Assembly: GCF_040958095.1 (NCBI RefSeq)
Contig: NC_091169.1
Span: 9,303,293-9,367,292, forward strand
Direction: 5' to 3'
Length of the DNA stretch: 64,000 nucleotides
Source of the DNA: Procambarus clarkii
Taxonomy: Eukaryota; Arthropoda; Malacostraca; Decapoda; Cambaridae
The notes below the pieces were generated by a model. That model made no database searches and was not told the DNA's origin. It saw only the letters and a list, made by a program, of their open reading frames with translations. This document shows, piece by piece, positions 1-12,186 of this stretch. Position 1 is the stretch's first letter. Each line of letters opens with the position of its first letter. The position numbers were made by a program, and so were the translations under genes.

Positions 1-320
1 AATTAATATATTTTCTCTAATTTTTTTCTTATGAAATGATAAAGCTATCCATTTCATTATGTATGAGGTCAATTTTTTTTTATTGGAGTTAAAATTAACG
101 TAGATATATGACCGAACCTAACCAACCAAACCTAACCTAACCTAACCAATCTTTCTAGATTAGGTTAGGTTAGGTAGCCGAAAAAGTTAGGTTAGGTTAG
201 GTTAGGTAGGTTAGGTAGTCGAAAAAACATAAAAACATTAATTCATGAAAACTTGGCTTATTAGGCAAATCGGGCCTTGCATAGTAGGCTGAGAAGTGCG
301 TTCTGGCTACTAGGTACGAC
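1..320. mobile_element. TTAGG-bearing inverted-repeat MITE, copy A (cut by window start)
   Basis: Right part of a ~389-bp non-autonomous element found eight more times, whole or in part, in this window. It ends in GGTACGAC followed by a (TA)n tract. Inside are runs of CCTAACCTAACC and, after a short spacer, GGTTAGGTTAGG, the arthropod telomere pentamer in both orientations. Complete copies have terminal inverted repeats of about 84 bp starting GTCGTACCTAGTAGCC. No coding capacity. The left inverted repeat lies outside the window. Confidence 0.85.
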
Positions 321-323
321 ATA

Positions 324-490
<167 letters not shown>

Positions 491-876
491 AACTGAAAAC
501 TCACACCCCAGAAGTGACTCGAACCCATACTCTCAGGAGCAACGCAACTGGTATGTACAAGACGCCTTAATCCACTTGACCATCACGACCGGACAAAATG
601 AGGTGATAGCCGAGGCTATTTGAACCACCCCACCGCCGGCACTCGGATAGTAATCTTGGGCATAGCATTTTACCAAATCACCTCATTCTTTGGGGCACAC
701 GTGAGGAACACAAATGCGAACAAGCCTGAATGGTCCCCAGGACAATATGCAACTGAAAACTCACACCCCAGAAGTGACTCGAACCCATACTCCCAGGAGC
801 AACGCAACTGGTATGTACAAGACGCCTTAATCCACTTGACCATCACGACCGGACAAAATGAGGTGATAGCCGTGAT
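491..876 (-). mobile_element. tRNA-derived SINE unit (260-bp family), minus strand
   Basis: About one and a half units of the 260-bp family. Read on the minus strand it contains a Pol III A box (TGGTCAAGTGG) and B box (GGTTCGAGTCA) separated by ~55 bp, as in class II (Leu/Ser-type) tRNA genes with a long variable arm. It is joined head to head with the next feature. The open frames on both strands recur because the unit lacks stops in some frames; there is no sign of protein coding. Confidence 0.8.
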
Positions 877-1394
<518 letters not shown>

Positions 1395-1519
1395 AAGAGT
1401 TCCCGCTGTGTTTCTCATACGATCCAGTAGGATCTGCCTTACTAATTCGTTGGCTGCTGTACATAAGGATAAGAAAGCTAGAAGTACTACCCTACTTGCC
1501 TATCATATACTTATTCCCC

Positions 1520-2905
1520 CCACATCTTACTAGTAGTGTTGTGTGGTCCCACTGACTGTCATCTAAATCTAGGTTGAGCGCCTTCCTGAATATTGACTTG
1601 AGGAGCTCATCATATTTAGTGAGACTTAGTAGCGGGTTGCCAAAAGTGGGTGCACACCTTATAAAGTACGTTAGCCTGGGCAAGGTAAGGCACTTTGTGA
1701 GAAGGTAGAGGGCATCATGGGAGTCTAAGTCCCCTATTCTCTCTTCCACACTCTTTAAGTCGTTAAGCTTTTTTTCAAGGAATACAGCAGTGGCATTGTG
1801 GCTCAGAGATGATCCAAATATTGTGTTGTCGGTGGGTTTAATGACTGAGGCTTCTGGTAAAACTGATTTCACTGCATTAATGACTACCTCGCTGGATGAA
1901 ATAATTTCGCACTTGGAGGGGTTAAGAACAAGACCCAGGGTCTACCCCCCCCCCCCCTGTGATTTCACCAGCTGCAGATCTTCGAGTAGGGAGTTTTGTG
2001 CGCTTGCCAGAGTGCCATCATCCAGGAACCAGATATTGAGCTCACTGGACAGTCTGCTTATGATGTTTCGAACCGTATGCAAAAGAGGAAGGGAGCAAGT
2101 GGGTCTCCCTGTTGAATTCCCTCTGCTGAGGTGACTTCGTGTTTGCCAAACAGGAGGGTTGAGTCCTTGTTGTAGCCTGCTGACACAAAGGTGAGAATGC
2201 TTGGGCAATGTTCCTGGACTGCGGTGAGGACTACTTCCCTTTTGACCGAGTTGAAAGGTGTTTTGAAATCTAATTTTACTACTGCCTGGTCTTCAGTAAG
2301 GGAATTATTGTAGGCTCGTGCAGCATGGGCTGCTGCTTCACAGGCTTGGGGAACCCCAAACCCCAGCTGGTTGGGTTGCAGCATGGTAGCTGCTTCCATT
2401 CGGATACTTCTGACAGCAGCCTTTACAACTAGGCGGCGAAGGGTATTACCAACGGCAATGGGTCTGATCCCTCCCCCTTCTTTTTCAAGGCACATAGGGA
2501 TGCACCATAGAAAAGGAAAAAGGTTTGATTTCATCAGGGATTAACCCGGTGAGGTAGTTGTTAACAAATGTTGTGATTTCTGCCAGGAGCGCCTCTGCAG
2601 CTTGGCCAAAAACAGGATTCACCAATTCCGTGACATGTTGAAATCTTACCCCTGTGTAGCCTCCTGAGGAGCCCGGGGAAATGAAGCGATAGCGAATTAT
2701 AAACCTCTGACTCCCGGAGGACGAGAGGTTCCTGGTTCGGGGGGGGGGGGGCCTGACCTGCGGGAGAGGTCCACCTACAGCCCTGAGGGGATGTCTTTCT
2801 CTCAGTGCTCTGACTGTGGTTTCATCCCTGGGTAAAATTTTGTCCTCACATGTGATCAACCTGAGTGCCCCGCCTTCTTCAATTTTCTTGCTGACTTGGG
2901 TATTT
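1520..2905 (-). pseudogene. Reverse transcriptase fragment of a restriction-endonuclease-type LINE (copy 1)
   Basis: Broken minus-strand reverse transcriptase in several frames. From the 5' side it reads SKKIEEGG..LITCEDKILPRDE, then a fingers region with IRPIAVGNTLRRLV (~2470), LDFKTPFNSVKREV (palm motif A, ~2270), GIQQGDPLAPFLF (~2110), the catalytic box FLDDGT (~2030) and a thumb segment with LPRLTYFIRC (~1680). The same domain order is seen in better copies at 21617-24450 and 42556-45690. The C-terminal zinc-binding and endonuclease parts are missing; homology stops at LLVRCGG (~1525). Frameshifts plus C- and G-homopolymer runs (1947-1957, ~2740) break it. A dead 5'- and 3'-truncated copy. 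Confidence 0.85.
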
Positions 2906-3132
2906 ATTTTAATAAAATGTATCGTAAACATTAAAAACAATAAATAAATTATCGTGATAACTAAAAAATAATGTTAATAATTAATGTTTTAATTACCGAA
3001 AAATGAATGAATAATTAATCCTATAAGTGGTCAATATAAAATTTAAACAAGTAACTGCACGCACCAGCCTTCACCGCCTCTTAATCACCAATCATTAGTG
3101 CATCAACATTTATGAACTTCCCAGGAAACTCC

Positions 3133-4155
<1,023 letters not shown>

Positions 4156-4158
<3 letters not shown>

Positions 4159-4540
4159 GTACCTAGTAGCCAGAACGCACTTCTCAGCCTACTATGCAAG
4201 GCCAGATTTGCCTAATAAGCCAAGTTTTCATGAATTAATGTTTTTTCGAGTACCTAACCTACCTAACCTAACCTAACCTAACTTTTTCGGCTACCTAACC
4301 GAACCTAACCTATAAAGATAGGTTAGGTTAGGTTAGGTAGGGTTGGTTAGGTTCGGTCATATATCTACGTTAATTTTAACTCCAATAAAAAAAATTTACC
4401 TCATACATAATGAAATGGGTAGCTTTATCATTTCATAAGAAAAAAATTAGAGAAAATATATTAATTCAGGAAAACTTGGCTTATTAGGCAAATCGGGCCT
4501 TGCATAGTAGGCTGAGAAGTGCGTTCTGGCTACTAGGTAC

Positions 4541-4543
<3 letters not shown>
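4156..4543. mobile_element. TTAGG-bearing MITE, copy C (complete)
   Basis: Same structure as copy B in the opposite core orientation; it lies only 60 bp of TA repeat away from it. Confidence 0.9.
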
Positions 4544-4599
<56 letters not shown>

Positions 4600-4602
<3 letters not shown>

Positions 4603-4985
4603 GTACCTAGTAGCCAGAACTCACTTCTGAGCCTACTATGCAAGGCCCAATTTGCCTAATAAGCCAAGTTTTCATGAATTAATTGCTTTTCGACTACCTA
4701 ACCTACCTAACCTAACCTAACCTAACTTTTTTGGCTACCTAACCTAACCTAACCTATAAAGATAGGTTAGGTTAGGTTAGGTAGGGTTGGTTAGGTTCGG
4801 TCATATATCTACGTTAATTTTAACTCCAATAAAAAAAAATTGACCTCTTACATAATGAAATGGGTTGCTTTATCATTTCATAAGAAAAAATTTAGAGAAA
4901 ATATATTAATTCATGAAAACTTGGCTTATTAGGCAAATCGGGCCTTGCATTGTAGGCTGAAAAGTGAGTTCTGGCTAGTAGGTAC

Positions 4986-4988
<3 letters not shown>
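4600..4988. mobile_element. TTAGG-bearing MITE, copy D (complete)
   Basis: Same structure as copies B and C, separated from C by 56 bp of (TA)n. Confidence 0.9.
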
Positions 4989-5050
<62 letters not shown>

Positions 5051-5053
<3 letters not shown>

Positions 5054-5232
5054 GTACCTAGTAGCCAGAACGCACTTCTCAGCCTACTATGCAAGGCCCG
5101 ATTTGCCTAATAAGCCAAGTTTTCCGGAATTAATTGTTTTTCGACTACCTAACCTACCTAACCTAACCTAACCTATAGAGATCGGGCCTTGCATAGTAGG
5201 CTGAGAAGTGCGTTCTGGCTACTAGGTACGAC
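5051..5232. mobile_element. TTAGG-bearing MITE, copy E (internally deleted)
   Basis: Both outer ends are present, but the second half of the core and the inner part of the right arm are missing. The sequence jumps from the CCTAACC run to ATCGGGCCTTGC of the right inverted repeat at ~5182. Confidence 0.88.

Positions 5233-5320
<88 letters not shown>
5233..5320. repeat. (TA)n microsatellite
   Basis: TA tract separating MITE E from the Penelope-like element. Confidence 0.96.
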
Positions 5321-5323
<3 letters not shown>

Positions 5324-5751
5324 TGTATACTGGCAGCAGGTTTTCTTTCAAACATGTTTCATTGAATATGACCGCATATTCTGTATTTATTATTTTCTGG
5401 TTTAGGGCTTCTATCCCTCTAACTATTTTCTTAACATCAGGGCTTAATTGAAATAGGAGTTCTCCAAAACTCATTTTCGTACTTTTAAGGTGAAGAAAAG
5501 AAGTGATTTACTATAGAGTGTATTACACTTATTTATATAATTTGCACAACGTTTCGAACCTCCATGGTTCATTCTCAAGTGAACAGATCTTACAATACTA
5601 GTTGATTTTATACCCGCATTAGGTCAGGTAATAATACAATAAAGGTGAAAACATGGGGGGATACATAAGGGATAAATGTGAGGTGAAACATAGAGGTAAC
5701 TGCAGAAGGCTTATTGGCCCATAGGAGGCAGCTCCTATCTAAAAACAAAGA
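5321..5751 (-). mobile_element. Terminal (pseudo-LTR) region of Penelope-like element 1
   Basis: On the minus strand, downstream of the GIY-YIG frame. It ends with the start of a new Penelope ORF (5474 downwards, MSFGELLFQLSP... to ...LLPVYTN). This segment aligns by eye with MNFGE..F.LPP...LLPKYTN at 27370 and 41306, so the terminal region carries the ORF start, as known for Penelope pseudo-LTRs. A hairpin followed by CGAAACG lies at 5550-5577 (minus strand), resembling part of a hammerhead fold. Confidence 0.75.
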
Positions 5752-6129
5752 TTAATCCAGTGTAATTGGCCTATTATGTTGGACATTGTCTTCTGTGTTG
5801 GCATCGTTATGTTCTGGTCTTGTCCTTACTCTCATGGTGGGTAGAGTAAATAGTTCCGTGATTTGGGTGTTCATGGTAGGTCGCTCTATTCTTATGTGAA
5901 TTGCCTCAAGAATTTGCAATCTTCTTGCATCTTGGGTTTTGTCTATTATGCAGGTATTCTTGTTCAACATTTTTCTTGTTAGAGTGATGTCATGGGCTTG
6001 TCTCATGTGATTCCTAGGGGCACCGGATTGAAGATGGCATGTCAAACGCCTCGTCAGCTTGGTCGACGTCATACCTATGTACTTAGATTGAAGGTTACAT
6101 CCTTCGTGGGGACAAGTGTACATGTATAC
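5752..6129 (-). pseudogene. Penelope-like element 1: GIY-YIG endonuclease domain
   Basis: The frame encodes a zinc-binding YTCPHEGC followed by KYIGMT and LTRRL, the GIY-YIG nuclease signature of Penelope-like elements. Downstream are RRLQILEAIHIRIERPTMN and a C-terminal tail. This domain nicks target DNA during retrotransposition. It is split from its upstream half by the insert at 6130-9191. Removing the insert and one TATAC duplication joins SSVVY (upstream part) directly to MYTCPHEGC in frame. The reverse transcriptase proper is lost on the upstream side. Confidence 0.88.
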
Positions 6130-9100
6130 TGTGAGATTTTTTTCTTTGACAGGTTATCAAAAGAATTAAGTCCTATTGATGTTACGTTAATCGGAACTAC
6201 CTCGCAAGAGAGGCAGACCTTAAACAGCAAGAGCTGCCAGTGGCAGATATTTAATCTTAAAGCCTAAGATCATAGGACCGCTGGAGCAAACCGCCAGGCG
6301 AAACCACTCGGGTAACACCTGTCACTTAGGTCGCTGGCTCCTCCTAGTTAACAAACTAATAAAGGGTAGCCGACGGATTCTCACCTCTTATTTATAGAAG
6401 TGTGGTGCTGTGCAATGGACTCGAGCTTTAGATACAGACTTAATATAAACATAAGCAGGCAAAGCGTTGCAGAACATAAAATGTGGGGCAGTAATATTGG
6501 AAGGTTTGACGTAAACGACCGCTTCTATAACAAAACAATTTATTCACAAAGCAAAACTAAAACTACTACACAGTGAATTTACGTTACTTTACTGTCACTC
6601 CAGTGGCACATTAAAGGACAGCTAATCAACAGCCTGATGGACCCACGGTATCCTTATCCCGTCGTCGCTGACTGACTAATGACACTAACTGAACACAGTG
6701 GTGCCCACTGGTGACGCAAGCTTGCAATCAATATTGTCACGGCTTCACGGTGACCAATACTATAATCACAAAACTTGACTGGCGCTCGCTGCCCACAACG
6801 AGGTACCAAGTAACAAGGCGGTTAATCCAAGAATGATAACCCCTTATAAAAAAACTTACGTTAACACTTGTCTCTCAGGACAATCAAAACAAAAGTTACT
6901 CTAATTGAATTTAAACAATCACGTTAACACACACGTGTCTCAACGACACTTAAATGGCAGCAATAACTCGTACGTCAATTAATTACATCAACTTGAAAGT
7001 CAAGCATTCGGTGAGTAATTCCCAATTAATAACTGAATACAACAGCCTATTAATTCAGACGAGTATTGATAAAGCCTACTGTCTCTCAACTGACAGTTCA
7101 CTTCCGGTCTTACGACAAGATTACCTTAACGAGGGTAGACTACTGTACCACACACAATGTTCCAATACTCCGTGTAAACAACAACATCAACACCTGGTGA
7201 ATTCACTAAGTGGCGATTACTAATTATCTTTAATTAGCTACGAGTGCTTAATCACCCTGTCCGCAGACAGAGCTGATCAGTCCAACAAATTACAACAGCT
7301 TAATTACAGCGCAATTGACTCCGATCATAACAGACCGTCAACCCCTTACGTTAATCACTCAATTAACGACAGCTCGTTAAATTGTTAACACTACGTTAGT
7401 CTTCACTTGACAATTCCTCCACTGCGTGAACTTCACTGTGACTGTTGCCTTTACACGTCCCTACATTAATCACAACAATGTTCAACGAACAAGTGACCTC
7501 GTTAAGTAAATCGTGACCCCCGGTGACGTTAACTGACTTTAATTCTCACGGAATCCTTCACAGTACACAACGCCTTCCACCAAGGTCAAACTTGTCTACG
7601 GTTTACACACTGTACAACACAGTACATCACAGTACAACACAGTTCATCACAGTACATCCTTGCCACTCACGGCAAAACTTGTAAATGACTTCCCCCAGTA
7701 AATTATCCACCAATAATTCACACTTTACCACAACACAACAGTAAAATATATAACCAAGGGAAATCTCCCTGTTACCACTTTTCACTGCTGAAAAAGGGAA
7801 TCAAATTACAGCGAATACATACACGGCACATAGAAAAATTAGAAGTAAATAACTCACTTTACTCTACCTCTGAATGTGTCACTAGGTGTCTTCACACACG
7901 TCAAAAATCACAGTTGGGCCCAATCCTCAACTTGATGGCAAACAGGGTAGACTCACACGTCTCCAATTCCCATTCACCTCCCCAGGTGGTCCCAGGGACA
8001 GAGGACAGACGGACACTGGGGGCGAACCCAGCTTCAGAGTTTTATTACCCAAACGGAACAGTGTACTTACATCAATGATGTGGGGCCCCTCAACCTTCTT
8101 TCACTCACACATACACGTCAACCACACTCCCACTGCTGCTGCTGGATGATGACGTAGGCGTCCTCACTTCCTACACGTGGTCAGGTGGAGCACAGGGTCC
8201 TAGACCACGGGGTTAGCTCTACACACACACAGAGACCAGGATGGCGCAGACACACCGGCTTAGGCAAGCCAGGGTGCGCACAACAGCAGGGATGCGGTAC
8301 CACGCCCCTTCCACTTGACACGGTACCCCAGGATACGACGGCACACGGTGTTACACGGTACACGAGACCCAAGAAAGTCCTTCACTGTTCCTCAGAATTA
8401 TAACATTTAAGGTTTCTCTCATAACACTGAAACCTTTTCTAGCACGTCTCCCAGCAGTATCTTCAAGCACAAATACGATCGACGGCGGATGTCACTTTTG
8501 TAGCCCGATAATAAACTACGCCTCACTCAGTCCAGTTCCTCTAAGATGGCGTCCCACAATTACGCGGCTAGATGACAAGTTCTCACGGTTCGATACAAGC
8601 CCCTTTCCGATTACCGGATTCTTACGCACGGCACACGGAAAGATAGCAAGATGTTGGCGTGACTTTAGTAACGTTGCAGGCGGTATTTCCCGATGCTTGG
8701 CCTAGCATGGGAAACACGTCCTCCTCAAGGTAACGTCCTAGGTAAGAATGTCTTTCCCGCCAATATCATGCCTGGGGTACTATGCGGTACCCCTCAGCGT
8801 CTTGGCCAATCACGGTTCAGCATTTCTGAGGCCCAGGCCCTCAGCCAATCGCGCACCTGCCCCATGACGCTACCCCCTCTCACACGAGGTGGACACGTGA
8901 TAGGGGGGGTGGTCTACGGCCGTTAACCCCCCATACCTCCCTCTCTACACTTGACTTGTACAAAAATTTCCCTGAAATCAACTCCCTCCTGTAATTTCCT
9001 TCACAGACCTGATACAGCCATCAGAATGACATCAATGGCTAGCAAATGTCATGGGCTGTCCAACGACACCCAACACGACCGTGGAAAAGTTATATTCAGA

Positions 9101-9191
9101 AAGTTGAATCACGGTGCACATCACTGGTGCACTATGCAATTTCGTACTTAATTCAGTGCACGAGAGAGCAGGGAAAATATGTCCCCTGACA
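6130..9191 (-). mobile_element. 3,062-bp non-coding insertion, LTR-like (solo LTR?)
   Basis: The insert begins TGTGAGATTT and ends CCCCTGACA, flanked by identical TATAC (6125-6129 and 9192-9196). It interrupts the Penelope frame precisely, so the ends are certain. TG...CA ends plus a 5-bp duplication are typical of LTR-element integration. No reverse transcriptase, gag or integrase frame is visible and I found no terminal direct repeat, so a very long solo LTR is the simplest reading. Orientation (5' end at 9191) is a guess from TGTCAGGGG at the minus-strand start. Inside are short repeats of ACAGTACATCAC (~7615-7660). Small open frames look random. Confidence 0.7.
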
Positions 9192-9874
9192 TATACAACG
9201 CTTGACTGCTGTAGAGGGTTCTCCGTCGGCTTCGGGCTGTTTTTGATAAGGAGTTCGGAAGTCTTCGGTTTTGTAGAATATTATCAGGTTTATGTTTTGG
9301 TTAGGAGTAATGCTTTTTACTCCTTTACGGATTATTTCTTTCATTATTCTTTCCTCTTTTATATGGTCACTGTGCATGGTTGATTTGTAATATAATTTTA
9401 TTGGAGGTGTTGTGGTTTCTGTTCTAGGTTCTGGATTATACCAACGGTCCAAGTGTCTTCTTATAGCAGCGTTTATTTCCGCGTTGCTATATTCGTTGTT
9501 CACCAATACCTGAGGTTCTGGATTATACCAACGGTCCAAGTGTCTTCTTATAGCAGCGTTTATTTCCGCGTTGCTATATTCGTTGTTCACCAATACCTGA
9601 GTTATTCTTTAGTGAGTTATTCTGAGTTATTCTTTCAAACTCTCTACTCACGTTGCTCCATTCAGAGCAGTGGGTAAGCGCTCGACGAATATAAGCATTG
9701 AGAACACTGGCTTTGTATCTTTGGGGGCACTCACTTCTACCGTTCAGGCATAATCCTATGTTGGTGGGCTTGGTATATACGTTGGTGCTTAAAGAGGTTC
9801 CTGTTTTTGTTATTAGTACATCCAGGAATGGCAGACTGTTATATTCACTATTTTCATGTGTAAATCGGAGTACT

Positions 9875-9877
<3 letters not shown>
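9192..9877 (-). pseudogene. Penelope-like element 1: reverse transcriptase C-terminus and linker
   Basis: The minus strand reads SLPFLDVLITKTG (end of the RT thumb region), then YTKPTNIGLCLNGRSECPQRYK, ALTHCSEWS, VLVNNEYSNAEINAAIRRHLDRWY, PIKLYYKSTMHSDHIKEERIMKEII and INLIIFYKT. It matches, with substitutions, the linker between RT and GIY-YIG at 40247-40700. An 87-bp segment (29 codons) is tandemly duplicated in frame at 9426-9599. The element is truncated at 9877 by (TA)n, so the catalytic YVDD region is absent. Frameshifts near 9600-9640 are visible. Confidence 0.85.

Positions 9878-9972
<95 letters not shown>
9878..9972. repeat. (TA)n microsatellite
   Basis: TA tract at the truncated edge of Penelope-like element 1. 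Confidence 0.96.
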
Positions 9973-10096
9973 GAGTAATCATACCAAATATATAAATTCT
10001 ATATTGATATCATAAAATTTTGGATACGATGAGGCTTCTCTGTTAATACTTCTTCTCATTATCATCTTTACTAGAAGTGGTATCCAATTTTGTCCA

Positions 10097-11612
10097 GGTC
10101 GACCATGTGCCCAGGGCGAGCCTGTGCCTAGGCCAGTCCCAGACATCCTCCCAGGGCGAACCTGTGCCTAGACCAGTCCCAGACACCCTCCCAGGGCGAA
10201 CCTGTACCTAGACCAGTCCCAGACACCCTCCCAGGGTGACCCTGTGCCTAGACCAGCCTCAGACACCCTCCCAGGGCGACCCCGTGCCTAGGCCAGTCCC
10301 AGACATCCTCCCAGGGCGAACCTGTGCCTAGACCAGTCCCAGACACCCTCCCAGGGCGAACCTGTACCTAGACCAGTCCCAGACACCCTCCCAGGGTGAC
10401 CCTGTGCCTAGACCAGCCTCAGACACCCTCCCAGGGCGACCCCGTGCCTAGGCCAGTCCCAGACATCCTCCCAGGGCGAACCTGTACCTAGACCAGTCCC
10501 AGACACCCTCCCAGGGTGACCCTGTGCCTAGACCAGTCTCAGACACCCTCCCAGGGCGAGCCCGTGCCTAGGCCAGTCCCAGACACCCTCCCAGGGTGAC
10601 CCTGTGCCTAGACCAGTCCCAGACACCCTCCCAGGGCGAACCTGTACCTAGACCAGTCCCAGACACCCTCCCAGGGCGACCCTGTGCCTAGACCAGTCCC
10701 AGACACCCTCCCAGGGCGAACCTGTACCTAGACCAGTCCCAGACACCCTCCCAGGGCGACCCTGTGCCTAGACCAGTCCTAGACACCCTCCCAGGGCGAA
10801 CCTGTACCTAGACCAGTCCCAGACACCCTCCCAGGGTGACCCTGTGCCTAGACCAGTCTCAGACACCCTCCCAGGGCGACCCTGTGCCTAGACCAGTCCC
10901 AGACACCCTCCCAGGGCGAACCTGTACCTAGACCAGACCTAGACCAGTCCCAGACATCCTCCCAGGGCGAACCTCTACCTACACCAGACCTAGACCAGTC
11001 CCAGACACCCTCCCAGGGCGAACCTGTACCTAGACCAGTCCCAGACACCCTCCCAGGGTGACCCTGTGCCTAGACCAGTCTCAGACACCCTCCCAGGGCG
11101 ACCCTGTGCCTAGACCAGTCCCAGACACCCTCCCAGGGCGACCCTGTGCCTAGTCCAGTCCCAGACACCCTCCCAGGGCGAACCTGTGCCTAGACCAGTC
11201 CCAGACACCCTCCCAGGGTGACCCTGTGCCTAGACCAGTCCCAGACACCCTCCCAGGGTGACCCTGTGCCTAGACCAGTCCCAGACACCCTCCCAGGGTG
11301 ACCCTGTGCCTAGACCAGTCCCAGACACCCTCCCAGGGCGAACCTGTGCCTAGACCAGTCCCAGACACCCTCCCAGGGCGACCCTGTGCCTAGTCCAGTC
11401 CCAGACACCCTCCCAGGGCGAACCTGTGCCTAGACCAGTCCCAGACACCCTCCCAGGGTGACCCTGTGCCTAGACCAGTCCCAGACACCCTCCCAGGGCG
11501 ACCCTGTGCCTAGTCCAGTCCCAGACACCCTCCCAGGGCGACACTGTGCCTAGTCCAGTCCCAGACACCGTCCCAGGGTGACCCTGTGCCTAGACCAGTC
11601 CCAGACACCGTC
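10097..11612. repeat. 40-bp minisatellite array
   Basis: About 37 tandem copies of a 40-bp GC-rich unit built on CCCAGGGCGAACCTGTGCCT and AGACCAGTCCCAGACACCCT. Variant positions (GCGAA/GTGAC, GTGCC/GTACC, TCCC/TCTC) recur in blocks, suggesting higher-order amplification. Two short extra copies of GACCTAGACCAG interrupt the register at ~10930-11000. The open frames across it are by-products. Confidence 0.95.
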
Positions 11613-12087
11613 CTAGGTCTCACACCACACCAACATAGCCTCTCCATCTGCCCCAAACACACCCCTCTTCATTTCATCCAACATTCCCCTCCCCCCTCCC
11701 CCCCTTGCAAACATCCTTCCAAACATTCCCCATAATGCCTCATCACTATAACCATTTTCATAACACTGTCCCATACCTATATTAATACAGGACTCGTCTC
11801 ATACACCAACTCCTACTGGCAACACAGTAGGAATTATATAAAATTCATAAGGTGGATAAAAATGTTATAATGATCATTTTTTCCCAACACCTGTAACATT
11901 CTGATGCTCTTGTTTTAAACTTAGAGGAAGGAATTTGCATAATATTTTAATATGTCATTAATAGTAAAAAATGTTCCTCTAATAGAAGCAAATATACATG
12001 ACGTTTTGAAATTATTTCAGCAATGAAAAGAAGCTTTTGGATCTGTTATAATTCATTAATATTTCAATAGTGGATATCTGTTGACAG
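11613..12087 (+). other. Non-coding stretch upstream of the ankyrin exon
   Basis: 475 bp, C-rich at first and then AT-rich. No frame or repeat recognised. It ends in TGTTGACAG, a plausible 3' splice site for the next exon, so this is probably intron. Confidence 0.5.
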
Positions 12088-12186
12088 GAGGTACAGTCCT
12101 GAATGTGGCAGCGCGAAATGTGTCCATTAACTTGGTGAAGTTCCTCATCGATGCCGGAGCAGACGTCAATGCAAAAAATGTTCACG
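12088..12186 (+). CDS. Single ankyrin-repeat exon of a host gene (partial gene)
   Basis: Exactly 99 nt between an AG acceptor (TTGACAG) and a GT donor (CACG/GTAAGC), both splitting codons after the first base, so the exon is symmetric (phase 1-1) and encodes 33 residues, the length of one ankyrin repeat. The frame reads GGTVLNVAARN, then VKFLIDAGADVNAKN and VHG, matching the ankyrin consensus (TPLHxAA, GADVNAKD). Ankyrin repeats are protein-interaction modules. No neighbouring ankyrin exon was found in the window, so this is either one exon of a long-intron gene or an orphan. Its donor site is the start of the 21-bp minisatellite that follows. Confidence 0.75.

Noticed and set aside
6130-9191. 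Host gene in the 3-kb insert (frames near 7886-8403 and 8693-8926)
   Set aside because: Frames are short, overlap on opposite strands and show no motifs; the segment is delimited as one non-coding insertion.
10097-11612. CRISPR-like array of regular repeats
   Set aside because: Units abut with no unique spacers, and the organism is a eukaryote; it is a minisatellite.
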